64,000 bases of DNA from Longimicrobium sp. (GCA_036389135.1 DASVQP010000040.1:1-64000); one strand, 5' to 3'. Shown: positions 45,623-55,065, numbered from the stretch's first letter. The notes: generated from the letters alone by a model not told the origin. Translations and numbers: made by a program.

Positions 45623-46204
45623 ATGCGTCTTCGCCGTTTCCTGTTTGGTGTGGTGCCGGTCCTTGCGCTCGTGGCTGGCTGTGGGGAGGCGGGTGGACCG
45701 TTCGGCGGGCAGGGACAGGCGGCGCCGGTGCAGCCCCGGCTCGAGACGGAGACCCCGCTCCAGCTGCAGAACGTGGAGCGGGTGGCGGCGTACAAGGTGA
45801 TCAAGGCCAAGCCCGCCAACCTGTGGGCGAAGGCGTGGATCGGGCCCGCGGGCGGCACGCTGAGCTACTACGGCTTCCGCATCGTGGTTCCGGCCGGCGC
45901 GGTGGACAAGGTAACGATGTTCACGCTGAGCCTCCCCAGGGAGGGGACGGAGCGGGCGCTGGCGGAGTTCGGGCCGCACAACGTGGAGTTCGCGCAGCCC
46001 ATCACCATCGAGCTCCCGTACGCCGGCACCACCTCGGAGGGCTATGCCGCCGCTGCGCTCTGGTTTGACGAGTCGACCAAGCTGTGGACCAGCGTGGGTG
46101 GTACGCTGACCTCGGACGGGCAGCGCGTGCAGACGCAGGTGTGGCACTTCTCCACGTACGGCACGGCTGAGCGCGGTGGCACGCTGACTTCCTCGGGCGG
46201 CTGA
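45623..46204 (+). CDS. Lipoprotein with ZU5-like domain
   Basis: A 193-residue predicted lipoprotein: RRFLFGVVPVLALVAGC ends in a lipobox. Residues about 70-175 match a ZU5-like fold: WIGPAGGTLSYYGFRIVVPAG, a set of beta strands (VEFAQPITIELPY) and LWFDESTKLWTSVGG. Such domains are common in Gemmatimonadota secreted proteins and probably bind proteins. GGAGGTACGC precedes the ATG. It is followed by a TPR gene after 14 nt. Confidence 0.8.
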   Translation: MRLRRFLFGVVPVLALVAGCGEAGGPFGGQGQAAPVQPRLETETPLQLQNVERVAAYKVIKAKPANLWAKAWIGPAGGTLSYYGFRIVVPAGAVDKVTMFTLSLPREGTERALAEFGPHNVEFAQPITIELPYAGTTSEGYAAAALWFDESTKLWTSVGGTLTSDGQRVQTQVWHFSTYGTAERGGTLTSSGG

Positions 46205-46218
46205 ACGCACCGGTCCTG

Positions 46219-47538
46219 GTGCCTGTGCAACGTTCCGCCTTCGTAGTCGAGGAGCTCCTCGGCCTGCTTCCCGCGCTCGACGAACTTGAGGTCCTGCGGC
46301 TGCGCCTGATCGGCGCGGCCGCGCCGGACCCGCGTCGGATGTGGGACAGCTCCACAGCGTACACCACGGTCGACAAGCGCGTCCTCAGCCCTACGGACGT
46401 AGAGCAATCGCTCGCGGAGGCGGATGAAGCCCTGCGGCAGTACGTCGCCACGCTTCACGACCGGCTCCGCCCGCTTTTCCGCAGCTTCTTCGAAGGCGAC
46501 CTTGACACCGTGGCGCGGCACCTGGTAGGACTCGGTGAGCACCACGAGGCCCTGGGACGCGCGCGAAGCGCGCGGAAGTGCTACGACGCGGCGATGCGGG
46601 TGGCGCTCCCGCTGGTCGAAAAAGGGGCGCAGGTGCTGGCGCTGCGGCGCATTGGTCGCGTGGCGCTGTCGCTGGGCGACTTCCAGGAGGCGGCGCTGCA
46701 CTACGAGCGCAGTGCCGAGCTCGCGCGCGACTCCGGGGATCTGCACGGCGAGGTGGTCGCCCGCACCGGCGAGGGGAACGTGCTCCTCTGGCAGGGGAAC
46801 TGGCGCGAGGCGGAGAACTACTACCGGGACGCGCTCGCCCGTGCGGAATCGGCGCCGGCGGAGACGCTGACCACGGCGCGCGGGCATCTCTACAACAACC
46901 TCGGCAACGTCGCCACCCGCCTGAGGCGGCTCGACGAGGCCGAGGAGTGGTTCAAGCGGGCGCTCGCCGTCTGGAGCGACCACCCGTCTCCCGGGGACCT
47001 CGGGGTGTGCCTGCACAACCTCGGTCATCTCCGGCTGGAGCAGGGAAGGATGGCGGAAGCGGCGGCAACGTACGAGCGCGCCATCAAGCTCGAAGTGCCG
47101 CCCACACTGCGTGTAGCCATCGCGGTGGACTTGGCGCAGCTTCTCCTGAGGGAGGGACACCTGACGCAGGCGGAGGACTGGGCGCTTGTGGCGGAGAATC
47201 ACGCCATCGCGGCGGCCAGTCCGTACCTGCTGGGGCGGATGTACCAGGGCCGTGGAAACATCGCGCGCGCGCGCGGCCACGCGGACGGGTTCACGCTCTA
47301 CGAGAAGGCGCTGGAGATCGCGCGCGGCAAGGGGTATCCGTTCCTTGAAGCGGAAACGCTGGCGGATTACGCCGAGCTGCGCCTGCAGACCGGCGGAGTG
47401 GAAGAAGCGCAGGCGTACCTGGAGCGTGCGCGCGACATCTTCAAAGAAAGTGGCGCGGTCCAAGACTGCGCGCGCGCCGAAGCGTCACTGGCGCGGCTTG
47501 CGTCGTCGCAAACTTCGCTGGCGGCCACGCGCGACTGA
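46219..47538 (+). CDS. Tetratricopeptide-repeat protein
   Basis: A 439-residue protein made mostly of TPR units from about residue 100: LGEHHEALGRARSARKCYD, LGDFQEAALHYERSAELAR, YNNLGNVATRLRRLDEAEEW, LGHLRLEQGRMAEAAATYER and others, about eight in all. No signal peptide, so probably a cytoplasmic scaffold. GTG 46219 or GTG 46225 are the plausible starts; the ribosome site is weak. It is 14 nt from the lipoprotein gene, suggesting co-transcription with it. Confidence 0.85.
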   Translation: MPVQRSAFVVEELLGLLPALDELEVLRLRLIGAAAPDPRRMWDSSTAYTTVDKRVLSPTDVEQSLAEADEALRQYVATLHDRLRPLFRSFFEGDLDTVARHLVGLGEHHEALGRARSARKCYDAAMRVALPLVEKGAQVLALRRIGRVALSLGDFQEAALHYERSAELARDSGDLHGEVVARTGEGNVLLWQGNWREAENYYRDALARAESAPAETLTTARGHLYNNLGNVATRLRRLDEAEEWFKRALAVWSDHPSPGDLGVCLHNLGHLRLEQGRMAEAAATYERAIKLEVPPTLRVAIAVDLAQLLLREGHLTQAEDWALVAENHAIAAASPYLLGRMYQGRGNIARARGHADGFTLYEKALEIARGKGYPFLEAETLADYAELRLQTGGVEEAQAYLERARDIFKESGAVQDCARAEASLARLASSQTSLAATRD

Positions 47539-47709
47539 CACTCCCGGGCGGTGGTGGGGTACGAGGCGGAGCCTGATGCATGGCTTCCGCCTCGTTTCGC
47601 CTTGAGCCGGGCGCGAACATTGCTCCTTGCGTCTGGACAATCTTCCATCGCGCCCCGTACGGCCTTGCTGCCCGGCGGAGCGCCCGTACCGCGCCGTGAG
47701 GCCGCGAAG

Positions 47710-49497
47710 TTGCCGAACCTGCGCCGCCCTGACCGCTTCCTTTGCGCGCTCGCCCTGGTGGCGGGGGCGCTCTTTGCGCGCTTGGCGAGCGCGCAGGACG
47801 CCCACGTGGACGAGTGCACGGGAGGGCGGATCTCGCAGGTGTTCATCGACAACCGCTCCGTCTTCGACACGGAGGCGGGGAAGCAGGGATCGCGCTTCGG
47901 ATGGGCCTTCCGGCTGGCGAATCGCGCCCACATCCGCACGCGCGACCAGGTGATCCGGCGGGAGCTCCTCTTCAGGGAGGGCGACTGCTACGATCAGGCG
48001 CTCCTGCTGGATTCGGAGCGCATCCTGCGCAGCACCTCGTACATCGCCGACGCGGACGTCTTCGCCGTGCGCCAGCCGGACAGCACCATGCACGTGGTGG
48101 TGGAGACGCGCGACGAGTGGTCCACCCGCCTGGAGCCGCAGATGGAGAGCGGCGAGGTGGGGCTGCGCGGGCTGGAGCTGCGCGAGGACAACCTGCTGGG
48201 GCGCGGCCAGCGCGTGTCCGCGTTCATCAAGGAGCGGCAGGGGGAGCGGGTGTTCGGCGCTTCCTTCGCCACGCGCCACCTCCTGGGGACCCACACGGAC
48301 GCGGAGATCTCCCTGGCGCGCACGCCGGTGGGCTACGCCGTGCAGCAGCGGCTGGCGTGGCCTTTTCGGGGCGAGGCGGGGCGGTTTGCGCTGCGCGAGC
48401 AGTTCGAGCACGAGGAAAACAACTTCGAGTTCTGGATTCCCGATGCGGAAGCCGGCCGCCCGCGCCGCTTCCTCTTCGCCGAGCAGCGGCGCGCCTTCGA
48501 CGTGGGGACGGTGTTCCGGCTGGGGCAGCGCGGAAACCTGACGCTCTTTGGCGTGGCGCTGGCGGGGGACTGGACGGTGTACCCGGGCGATTCGCTGCGC
48601 ACCTCCGGCGGCGGCGAGGTCACCATCCCGCTCCCGGGCGGCGGCAAGGTGATCGGGCTGGACTCGGTGTCGTCGCTGCGCTTCGTCTTCCTGGCGGGCC
48701 AGCGCAACGTCTGGTTCGAGCGACGCCGCGCCCTGGACGCCGTGCGCGGATCCGAGGACGTGCGCCTGGGTGTGGAGGCGGAGGTGGGAATCGGGCGCAG
48801 CCTTTCCGCGCTCTCCACCGACGACGACCTGGCGGTGGACCTGGGGTTCTTTGCGGCGGGGCAGCTGCCGGGCGGGCTGCTCGCCGGCGTGCGGCTGGTG
48901 GGCGAGGGGCGGCGCGACTACGCGGCGCCGGTGGGGAGCTTCGAGTGGCGTAACCTCTTTGGCCAGGCGGACGGGTGGGCGTACTGGCGGCCCGGCCCCG
49001 ACAGCCGCTTCACCTGGGTGGCCGCCGCCGCGCTGGATGGCGGATGGCGGACCACCGTCCCCTTCCAGCTCACTCTGGGGAGCCGGGCGGGGATGCGCGG
49101 CTACCGGCCGCACGTCTTCATGGGCGAGCGCCGCGCCGTGGCTACGCTGGAGCACCGCGCGTACCTGGGATGGCCGTATCCGCGCCTCTTCGACGTCGGC
49201 TCGGCGGCGTTCGTGGACGTGGGGAAGATCTGGCAGGGCGGCGACCTGTACGGCCGCGAGTCGCCGGTTCAGGCGAGCGCGGGGCTGGGGCTGCGCGTGG
49301 CCTTTCCCCCGGGATCGCGCCGCACCTACCGCCTGGACATCGCGGCCCCGGTGGCTCCGCGGTTCGATGCCGGCGGCATCCAGGTGTCGCTGGGCATCGG
49401 CCAGGCCGTCGGCCGCAGCGCCGCCGACGACCATTCGCAGATCCGGCGCAGCAGCCGTCGTGCGCTGAGCGCTTCGCTGTTCAGCTTCCCGAACTGA
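47710..49497 (+). CDS. Outer-membrane barrel protein of the BamA/TamA superfamily
   Basis: About 595 residues from TTG 47710, which begins a signal peptide (RFLCALALVAGALFARLASA). A short POTRA-like region follows (about 30-130: VDECTGGRISQVFIDNRSVF, RRELLFREGDCYDQALLLDSE). The rest is beta-barrel with a bacterial surface-antigen C-terminus; GMRGYRPHVFMGERRAV resembles the conserved barrel motif with RGY. It has one POTRA-like domain, unlike five in BamA, so it is closer to TamA-like or other Omp85 relatives, and its substrate is unknown. Start is uncertain; frames stay open to 47551. Confidence 0.78.
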   Translation: MPNLRRPDRFLCALALVAGALFARLASAQDAHVDECTGGRISQVFIDNRSVFDTEAGKQGSRFGWAFRLANRAHIRTRDQVIRRELLFREGDCYDQALLLDSERILRSTSYIADADVFAVRQPDSTMHVVVETRDEWSTRLEPQMESGEVGLRGLELREDNLLGRGQRVSAFIKERQGERVFGASFATRHLLGTHTDAEISLARTPVGYAVQQRLAWPFRGEAGRFALREQFEHEENNFEFWIPDAEAGRPRRFLFAEQRRAFDVGTVFRLGQRGNLTLFGVALAGDWTVYPGDSLRTSGGGEVTIPLPGGGKVIGLDSVSSLRFVFLAGQRNVWFERRRALDAVRGSEDVRLGVEAEVGIGRSLSALSTDDDLAVDLGFFAAGQLPGGLLAGVRLVGEGRRDYAAPVGSFEWRNLFGQADGWAYWRPGPDSRFTWVAAAALDGGWRTTVPFQLTLGSRAGMRGYRPHVFMGERRAVATLEHRAYLGWPYPRLFDVGSAAFVDVGKIWQGGDLYGRESPVQASAGLGLRVAFPPGSRRTYRLDIAAPVAPRFDAGGIQVSLGIGQAVGRSAADDHSQIRRSSRRALSASLFSFPN

Positions 49498-49499
49498 GG

Positions 49500-49865
49500 G
49501 GCCCTCTCCCCGCTCGTTCCTCGCTGCCCCACTCCGAAAGCGCGGGGAGCGGGGGGTGTCTGCGCGGGTGGCGGGGTGTGTCGCGGGGGCGGGCACGGGC
49601 AGCTACGCGGGGCGGCCCCTACGGGATGGGTGCGTGGGGCGCGGGGTCGGCGCGGGGGCAAGGGCGGGCAGACATGCAGGTCTGCCCCTACCGGATTGGT
49701 GTGGGGTGCATGGGTCGAGGCGCGCAGAGGGCGGGCGCGATGAATCGCGCCCCTACGGGGCATCTGCGCGGCGCACGGTTTTCGCCCCCTCTCTCGATAA
49801 CAGAGGGCGCAGCCCTCTCCTGTTATCGGGAGAGGGGGCAGCGAGGAACGAGCGGGGGTGAGGGC
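49500..49865. repeat. Mosaic of family B intergenic hairpins
   Basis: Modules: GCAGACATGCAGGTCTGCCC (49667-49689), GCGCGATGAATCGCGCCCC (49735-49755), and a CTCGATAACAGAGGGC / CTCTCCTGTTATCGGGAGAG cluster (49785-49840). No gene supported. Confidence 0.8.
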
Positions 49866-49930
49866 CCCGCGGAACGCGGTGTGCACCTGCGCGGCCGCTC
49901 ACGCACAGGCGACCCGGTACCGAGGGAGGA

Positions 49931-51295
49931 ATGACGCACGAGAGGGCGACCATCTACCGCGCGGCGTGGGTGCTGCCCGTGGCGGCGGAGCCGATCCGCG
50001 AGGGCGCGGTGATGGTGGGCGCGGACGGGCGGATCGCGGCGGTCGGCCCCAGCGCGGCCATCGAGCCGCCCCCTGAGGCCGGAATCGTGGAGATGGGCGC
50101 GGCCGCCCTCCTCCCCGGGCTCGTCAACGTGCACGCCCATCCCGAGCTGTCGCTCTTTCGCGGCGCGCTGGAGGACCTCCGCTTCCGCGACTGGATCCTG
50201 CGCCTGGTGGGCACCAAGCGCACGGCCATGCGCGACGAAGACTACCTCGTAGCCGCGCGCTGGACGATGGTGGAGGCGATCCGCTCCGGGATGACCACGC
50301 TCGCCGCCACAGAATCGTCCGCCGCCGGGGCCGTGGCGATGCGCGAGGCGGGGATGCGCGGCGTCCTCTACCGCGAGGTGTTCGGCCCCGATCCGGCGCA
50401 GGCCGACGAGTCCATGGCCGAGCTGCGCGCCTCTGTCGAGCAACTCCGCCGCGACGAGACGGAGCTGGTGAGGATCGGGGTGTCGCCCCACGCGCCGTAC
50501 ACCGTATCCGACCGCCTCTTCCGCGCCGCCGCCGAGTACTGCGTGGCGGAGGACCTCCCCATGGCGGTGCACGCATCGGAGTCGCTGGCGGAGCGCGAGC
50601 TGGTGGAGCGCGGCGCGGGAGACTTTGCGCCCGGCTTGCAGGCGCGCGGCATCGACACGCCCGTGCGCGGCCGGACCACGGTGGAGATGCTCGACCGGCT
50701 CGGCGTCCTGGATGCGCGCCCGCTCCTCATCCACTGCGTGACGATCGATGCGGAGGACGTGCTGCGCATCGCCGAGGCGGGGTGCGCGGTGGCCCACTGC
50801 CCGGTGGCCAACGCCAAGCTGGGGCACGGAGTGGCGCCGTACGCCGCGCTCCGGGACGCGGGGGTGCGCGTGGGGCTGGGGACCGACTCCGTGGGGAGCA
50901 ACAACCGGCTGGATCTGCTGGAGGAGGCGCGCATCGCCTCCGTGGTGCACCGCGGCCAGCTCGCGTCACATGAGATCCTATCGCCCGCCGATCTCCTGCG
51001 GCTGTGCACGCTGGACGGCGCGGTCGCGCTGGGGATCGACGGCCGCGTGGGGACGCTGGAGCCGGGCAAGGACGCGGATCTGTGCGCCGTGTCGCTGGCC
51101 GGCCCGCACGTGCGCCCGGTGCACGATCCGGTGGCGGCCGTCTTCCACGCCGCGCGCGCCACGGACGTGATCCTGACGGCGGTGAAGGGGCGCGTCCTCT
51201 TTCGCGACGGCGTGCTGGCGACGCTGGACGAGGCGGCGATCTCGGCGGCCGTGGACGAGGCGGCGGCGCGGGTGCGCACTGCGCTGGTGGGGTGA
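49931..51295 (+). CDS. Amidohydrolase, MTA/SAH- or aminodeoxyfutalosine-deaminase-like
   Basis: A 454-residue amidohydrolase of the cytosine-deaminase/TrzN-like branch. Metal ligands: NVHAHPELSL (HxH), the His of VHASES and the Asp of LGTDSVGSNNRLD; the SPHAPYT substrate-loop His is also present. These features fit nucleoside or nucleobase deaminases such as MtaD and MqnX, which converts 6-amino-6-deoxyfutalosine to futalosine. Because futalosine hydrolase is in this window, MqnX is a reasonable candidate, but sequence alone does not separate it from MTA/SAH deaminase. GAGGGAGGA precedes the ATG. The next gene overlaps its stop (TGATG). Confidence 0.8.
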   Translation: MTHERATIYRAAWVLPVAAEPIREGAVMVGADGRIAAVGPSAAIEPPPEAGIVEMGAAALLPGLVNVHAHPELSLFRGALEDLRFRDWILRLVGTKRTAMRDEDYLVAARWTMVEAIRSGMTTLAATESSAAGAVAMREAGMRGVLYREVFGPDPAQADESMAELRASVEQLRRDETELVRIGVSPHAPYTVSDRLFRAAAEYCVAEDLPMAVHASESLAERELVERGAGDFAPGLQARGIDTPVRGRTTVEMLDRLGVLDARPLLIHCVTIDAEDVLRIAEAGCAVAHCPVANAKLGHGVAPYAALRDAGVRVGLGTDSVGSNNRLDLLEEARIASVVHRGQLASHEILSPADLLRLCTLDGAVALGIDGRVGTLEPGKDADLCAVSLAGPHVRPVHDPVAAVFHAARATDVILTAVKGRVLFRDGVLATLDEAAISAAVDEAAARVRTALVG

Positions 51296-52203
51296 TGAGA
51301 CGCCCGGCCGCCGGACGCGAGGCATCGCCGCGGCGCTCGGCGGACGTGCGCCGGGTGCTCAACACCGTGCTGGCCGTCTCGCTGGCGCTGGTGGCGGTGA
51401 AGGCGTACGCCGGCGTGCGGGCGGGGTCGCTGGCGGTGCTGGGCGGCGCCATCGACTCGGGGCTGGACGTGCTGACCACGCTCGTCGCCATCGTCCTGGC
51501 GCAGGTAGCCGGCGCCGCGCCCGACGAGGAGCATCCCTACGGCCACGCCAAGTTCGAGACGCTGGGCGCGCTCGCCATGGTCGCCTTCCTCTCCATCACC
51601 GTTACCGAGCTGGTGCGCGGCGCGGTGTCTCGCATCCTGGGCAACGAGCCGCGGGAGCTCGATGCCACCGTTGCGGTCGGGGCGATGGCCCTGTCGCTCG
51701 TCATCGGCCTCATCGCCTCCGCGTACGAGAAGCGGCGCGGCGAGGCGCTGCGCAGCGACCTCTTGCTTGCGGATGCGGCGCACCTGCGCGCGGACGTGTG
51801 GGTGACGGTGGCGGTGCTCGCCGGGCTGGGGCTCACGGAGCTCGGCGTGCCGCACGGCGATGCCTGGACGACGCTCTTCGTCTCGGTGCTGATCGCGCGC
51901 ACGGGGTGGCGCATCATACGCGACGCCGTGCCCGTGCTGGTGGACCAGCGCGCAGTAGAGGCGACCGAGATCAGGCGCCTGGCGGGGATGGTGTCGGGTG
52001 TGCGCGAGGTGTACGACGTGCGCTCGCGCGGGCGGCCCGGCGCCCTCTTCGCCGAGCTGACCATCGCCGTGCGCGGCGGGCTGGACGTGGAGACGGCGCA
52101 CGACATCGCCGACCGAGTGGAGAACGAGGTCGCTGACCAGCTCGGCGCGCAGGACGTGATCGTGCACGTGGAGCCGGACCGCCGCCCGGGGGCCACGCAG
52201 TGA
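51295..52203 (+). CDS. Cation diffusion facilitator family transporter
   Basis: A 302-residue inner-membrane divalent-metal/proton antiporter with six helices: NTVLAVSLALVAVKAYAGV, SLAVLGGAIDSGLDVLTTL (contains the TM2 Asp), HPYGHAKFETLGAL, LLADAAHLRADVWVTVAVL (His/Asp of TM5). A cytoplasmic C-terminal domain follows (about 205-302). It exports zinc, iron, manganese or similar. The ATG overlaps the stop of the amidohydrolase in TGATG, so the two are translationally coupled, although their functions are not obviously linked. Confidence 0.94.
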   Translation: MRRPAAGREASPRRSADVRRVLNTVLAVSLALVAVKAYAGVRAGSLAVLGGAIDSGLDVLTTLVAIVLAQVAGAAPDEEHPYGHAKFETLGALAMVAFLSITVTELVRGAVSRILGNEPRELDATVAVGAMALSLVIGLIASAYEKRRGEALRSDLLLADAAHLRADVWVTVAVLAGLGLTELGVPHGDAWTTLFVSVLIARTGWRIIRDAVPVLVDQRAVEATEIRRLAGMVSGVREVYDVRSRGRPGALFAELTIAVRGGLDVETAHDIADRVENEVADQLGAQDVIVHVEPDRRPGATQ

Positions 52204-52916
52204 CGCCGATGCCCCGCGCCGCCGGCGAGGAGCGTATGGACGCGCCGGATGCCGACCCGCGCGAGCTGGCGCGGAGCCTGGCCGACCTCCGCGGCGTCAA
52301 CCGCTGGCTGGGCGGCACGCGCGTCGTCCTCCACCACCTGGCGCGGCTCGTCGCCCGCCATCCCCGGCGCGAGTACCGCGTGCTGGACGTGGCGACCGGC
52401 TCGGCGGACATCCCGCTGCACGTGGCGGAGTGGGGGCGGCGCCGTGGCCTGCGCATTCGCGTGGTCGCAACCGATGCGCACCCCGGGACGCTGGCCGAGG
52501 CCCGCGCCCGCGTCGCCGCCGACCCGGATGTGACCGCCGAGCCCGCGGACGCGCTGGCGCTCCCCTACGCGGACGGCGAGTTCGACTTCGCGCTGTGCTC
52601 CACCGCGCTGCACCACTTCAACACGGACGAGGAGTGCGTGCGCGTGCTTCGCGAGCTGGACCGGGTGGCGCGGCTGGGCGGCATCGTCAACGATCTGCAC
52701 CGCACGCGGGCGGCGCTGCTGGGTGCGCGGCTCCTGGCGGCCACCGTCTGGCGCACGCACCCCATCACCCGCAACGACGGCCCGCTTTCCGTGCGCCGCG
52801 CCTTCACCCCCGCCGACCTGCGCTCGCTCGCCCGGGTCGCGGGGCTGCGCGGCGCCGAAGTGTTCGCCCACGTGCCGTTCCGTGTGGCGCTCGTCTGGGA
52901 CGGGCGGAACTCCTGA
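52200..52916 (+). CDS. SAM-dependent methyltransferase
   Basis: A 238-residue class I methyltransferase with motif I VLDVATGSADIPLHVAEWG (about 62-80), the acidic VVATDAHP, and FDFALCSTALHHFNTDEECV with post-motif. It resembles methyltransferases found beside an FAD oxidoreductase in type III polyketide loci. It overlaps the CDF gene by 4 nt (GTGA). Substrate unknown. Confidence 0.85.
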   Translation: MTPMPRAAGEERMDAPDADPRELARSLADLRGVNRWLGGTRVVLHHLARLVARHPRREYRVLDVATGSADIPLHVAEWGRRRGLRIRVVATDAHPGTLAEARARVAADPDVTAEPADALALPYADGEFDFALCSTALHHFNTDEECVRVLRELDRVARLGGIVNDLHRTRAALLGARLLAATVWRTHPITRNDGPLSVRRAFTPADLRSLARVAGLRGAEVFAHVPFRVALVWDGRNS

Positions 52917-52950
52917 CCTGTTGTTGCTGTTCGGTGCGCTTCGTGCCGTC

Positions 52951-52983
52951 CACGCACTGACGCACTAATGCACTGACGCACTT
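52951..52983. repeat. Direct repeat 'CACGCACTGACGCACTAATG'
   Basis: ACGCACTGACGCACTAATGC followed by ACTGACGCACTT. The same unit occurs in frame inside the aldehyde dehydrogenase linker (12751-12780). Confidence 0.7.
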
Positions 52984-52992
52984 CTGTTTTCT

Positions 52993-54153
52993 ATGTATGA
53001 TGCGGTAATCGTCGGCGGCGGGCCCGCGGGGTCCGCGATGGCGGCGAGGTTGGCCGTGGCCGGGCACGACGTGCTCGTGCTGGACCGCGCCCACTTTCCG
53101 CGCCGCAAGCCGTGCGGCGAGTGCGTGAACCCCGCGGGGGTGGATGCACTGCGCGCCCTCGACGTGCTGGATGCCGTCGAAGCCGCACATCCCGCCCGGC
53201 TCGATGGCTGGCGCATCCGGCCGGGTGCGGGGGACGGCTTCCGCGGGCGCTTCCCCAGCAAGGTCCATGGGCTGGGCATCGCGCGCGACGTGCTGGACTC
53301 GATCCTCCTGGACCACGCGCGCGGTCGTGGTGCGGAGGTGCGCACCGGTGTGCGCGCCACCGGCGTGCTGCGCGAGGGTGGCCGCGTCGTGGGGGTGAGC
53401 GTCGAGGGCGGAGAGGAGATCCGCGCGCGCCTCGTCGTCGGCGCGGATGGGCTGCGTTCCGTGGTGGTCAGGCGATTGGAGCTGCTGCGGCGGGCTCCAC
53501 GGCTGCGAAAGGTGGCGCTGACCGCGCACGTCGTCGGCGTCGATGCGGGACGCGGGTGGGGCGAGCTGCGCGTGATCGGACGCGGGTGCGTGGGGATCGC
53601 GGAGGTTGGCGGCGGGCACTTCAACGTCACGGTGGTCGTGGGGGGGGATGAGGCGCTCGAGGTGGCGGGCGACCCCACCGGGTTCTTTGACGGCGCGCTG
53701 CGGCGCTTCGGCTTCGCGGATGCGCGGCGGGTGGACGAGGTGCTGACCAGCGGCCCGTTCGACTTCCCCGTGCGCCGCGCGATCGTGGACGGGGCGCTGC
53801 TGGTGGGGGATGCGGCGGGGTACTACGATCCGTTCACGGGCCAGGGGATCTTTCGCGCCCTCCGCGGCGCCGAGCTCGCCGCCCGCACCGCCGATGCCGC
53901 CCTGCGCGCGGGCGACCTCTCCGCCGCCGCGCTGGCGCCGTACGAGCGGGACCGGCGCCGCGCCTTCGGCCCCGGCGAGCGGGTGCAGCACCTGGTGGAG
54001 GCGTTCGTATCGCGCCCCGCGATGCTGCGCCTGGTGTCGCGCCGCTTCTCACGCCGCCCGGCCCTCGGCGACGCCATCATCCGCGTCACCGGCGACGTGC
54101 GGCCGGTCCGTTCGCTGCTGCGCCCTTCGCTGCTGCTGGGACTGGTGCGGTAG
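52993..54153 (+). CDS. FAD-dependent oxidoreductase (geranylgeranyl-reductase-like)
   Basis: A 386-residue flavoprotein. The Rossmann motif is DAVIVGGGPAGSAMAARLA (4-22), then FPRRKPCGECVNPAG and ARLVVGADGLRSVVVRRL, and the second FAD motif LLVGDAAGYYDPFTGQGIF (about 275-293). This pattern is that of GGR/squalene-epoxidase-like hydroxylases. With the methyltransferase just upstream it resembles the pair that flanks type III polyketide synthases, but no such synthase is present. ATG 52993; the gap of 76 nt holds the direct repeat. Confidence 0.9.
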   Translation: MYDAVIVGGGPAGSAMAARLAVAGHDVLVLDRAHFPRRKPCGECVNPAGVDALRALDVLDAVEAAHPARLDGWRIRPGAGDGFRGRFPSKVHGLGIARDVLDSILLDHARGRGAEVRTGVRATGVLREGGRVVGVSVEGGEEIRARLVVGADGLRSVVVRRLELLRRAPRLRKVALTAHVVGVDAGRGWGELRVIGRGCVGIAEVGGGHFNVTVVVGGDEALEVAGDPTGFFDGALRRFGFADARRVDEVLTSGPFDFPVRRAIVDGALLVGDAAGYYDPFTGQGIFRALRGAELAARTADAALRAGDLSAAALAPYERDRRRAFGPGERVQHLVEAFVSRPAMLRLVSRRFSRRPALGDAIIRVTGDVRPVRSLLRPSLLLGLVR

Positions 54154-54174
54154 GGGGGCGTCCGGGATCGCCCG

Positions 54175-54315
54175 GGGTCGCCATCGCCGGGGGCTGAAGC
54201 CCCCGGCTGGAACTACGGGAAGACGGCTGAAGCCGTCTCGTGAAACGCCGATCTCGCCCCCGGGTCCGCGAAGGCGGACTTTGTGCTGTTGTTGCAGCGA
54301 GTTCACTCGCCACCT
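54175..54315. repeat. Palindromic intergenic repeat, family C (full)
   Basis: CCGGGGGCTGAAGCCCCCGG, GACGGCTGAAGCCGTC, GTCCGCGAAGGCGGAC, GCAGCGAGTTCACTCGC in series. Mirror order of the copy at 34020-34145. Confidence 0.8.
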
Positions 54316-54339
54316 CATCAGGCCCCAGCCACCCCCACA

Positions 54340-55065
54340 ATGCGCCTCACCCTCCGCGACGCCCTGGGCGCCGTGTTCATCCTGGCCATGTGCGCGATGT
54401 GCGTGCGCCTAGGGTTCTGGCAGCTCGACCGGCTGGAGCAGCGCCGGGCCCGCAACGCCATCGTGCTGGCCGGAATGCGGCAGGCGCCGCGGCCCATCGA
54501 CGCGGCGCTCGTCGCGGAGATGCGTCGCGATCCGGCGCGGCTGGCGTACCGGCGCGTGGTGGCGCGCGGGCGCTACCTCGCCGCGGCCGGGCTCGTGCTC
54601 CGCGGCCGGGTGGAGGGCGGGCGGCCCGGCGTTCACCTTGCCACGCCCCTCCTCCTCGAAGACGGCAGCATCCTTCTCGTCAACCGCGGATGGGTCCCCG
54701 CCGCGGATGCCGTCACGCCCGCGGAGCGCCCCGCACCCGCTGCCGGGACCGTCACCGTCGAGGGCATCCTCCAGGAAGTCCCCACCACGCAGGACCGCGG
54801 CGGCCGCTCGATCTCGGCGCGCGGCGACACGGCGTACCGGCGGCTGGACCGCGGCGAGGCGCAGGCGCGGCTGGGAGCGGGCGTGCTCCCGATGTACCTC
54901 CAGCTCCTGGGCGACACGGGGCGGTCCCTCCCGGTGGCGGTGCCGCCTCCGCCGCTGGACGAGGGGCCCCACCTGGGTTACGCCATCCAGTGGTTCAGCT
55001 TCGCGCTGATCGGCGTCGTGGGGCTCTTTGTGCTCCTGCGCCGGAGAGGCGCGGCCTCCTCCTGA
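54340..55065 (+). CDS. SURF1 family protein (cytochrome oxidase assembly)
   Basis: A 241-residue membrane protein: an N-terminal helix (LGAVFILAMCAMCVRLGFWQ), a periplasmic domain with the family's RRVVARGRYL and ILLVNRGWVPA motifs, and a C-terminal helix beginning HLGYAIQWFSFALIG. SURF1 proteins help insert haem a into cytochrome c oxidase. ATG 54340 begins the first helix. No oxidase subunits adjoin it. Confidence 0.92.
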   Translation: MRLTLRDALGAVFILAMCAMCVRLGFWQLDRLEQRRARNAIVLAGMRQAPRPIDAALVAEMRRDPARLAYRRVVARGRYLAAAGLVLRGRVEGGRPGVHLATPLLLEDGSILLVNRGWVPAADAVTPAERPAPAAGTVTVEGILQEVPTTQDRGGRSISARGDTAYRRLDRGEAQARLGAGVLPMYLQLLGDTGRSLPVAVPPPPLDEGPHLGYAIQWFSFALIGVVGLFVLLRRRGAASS

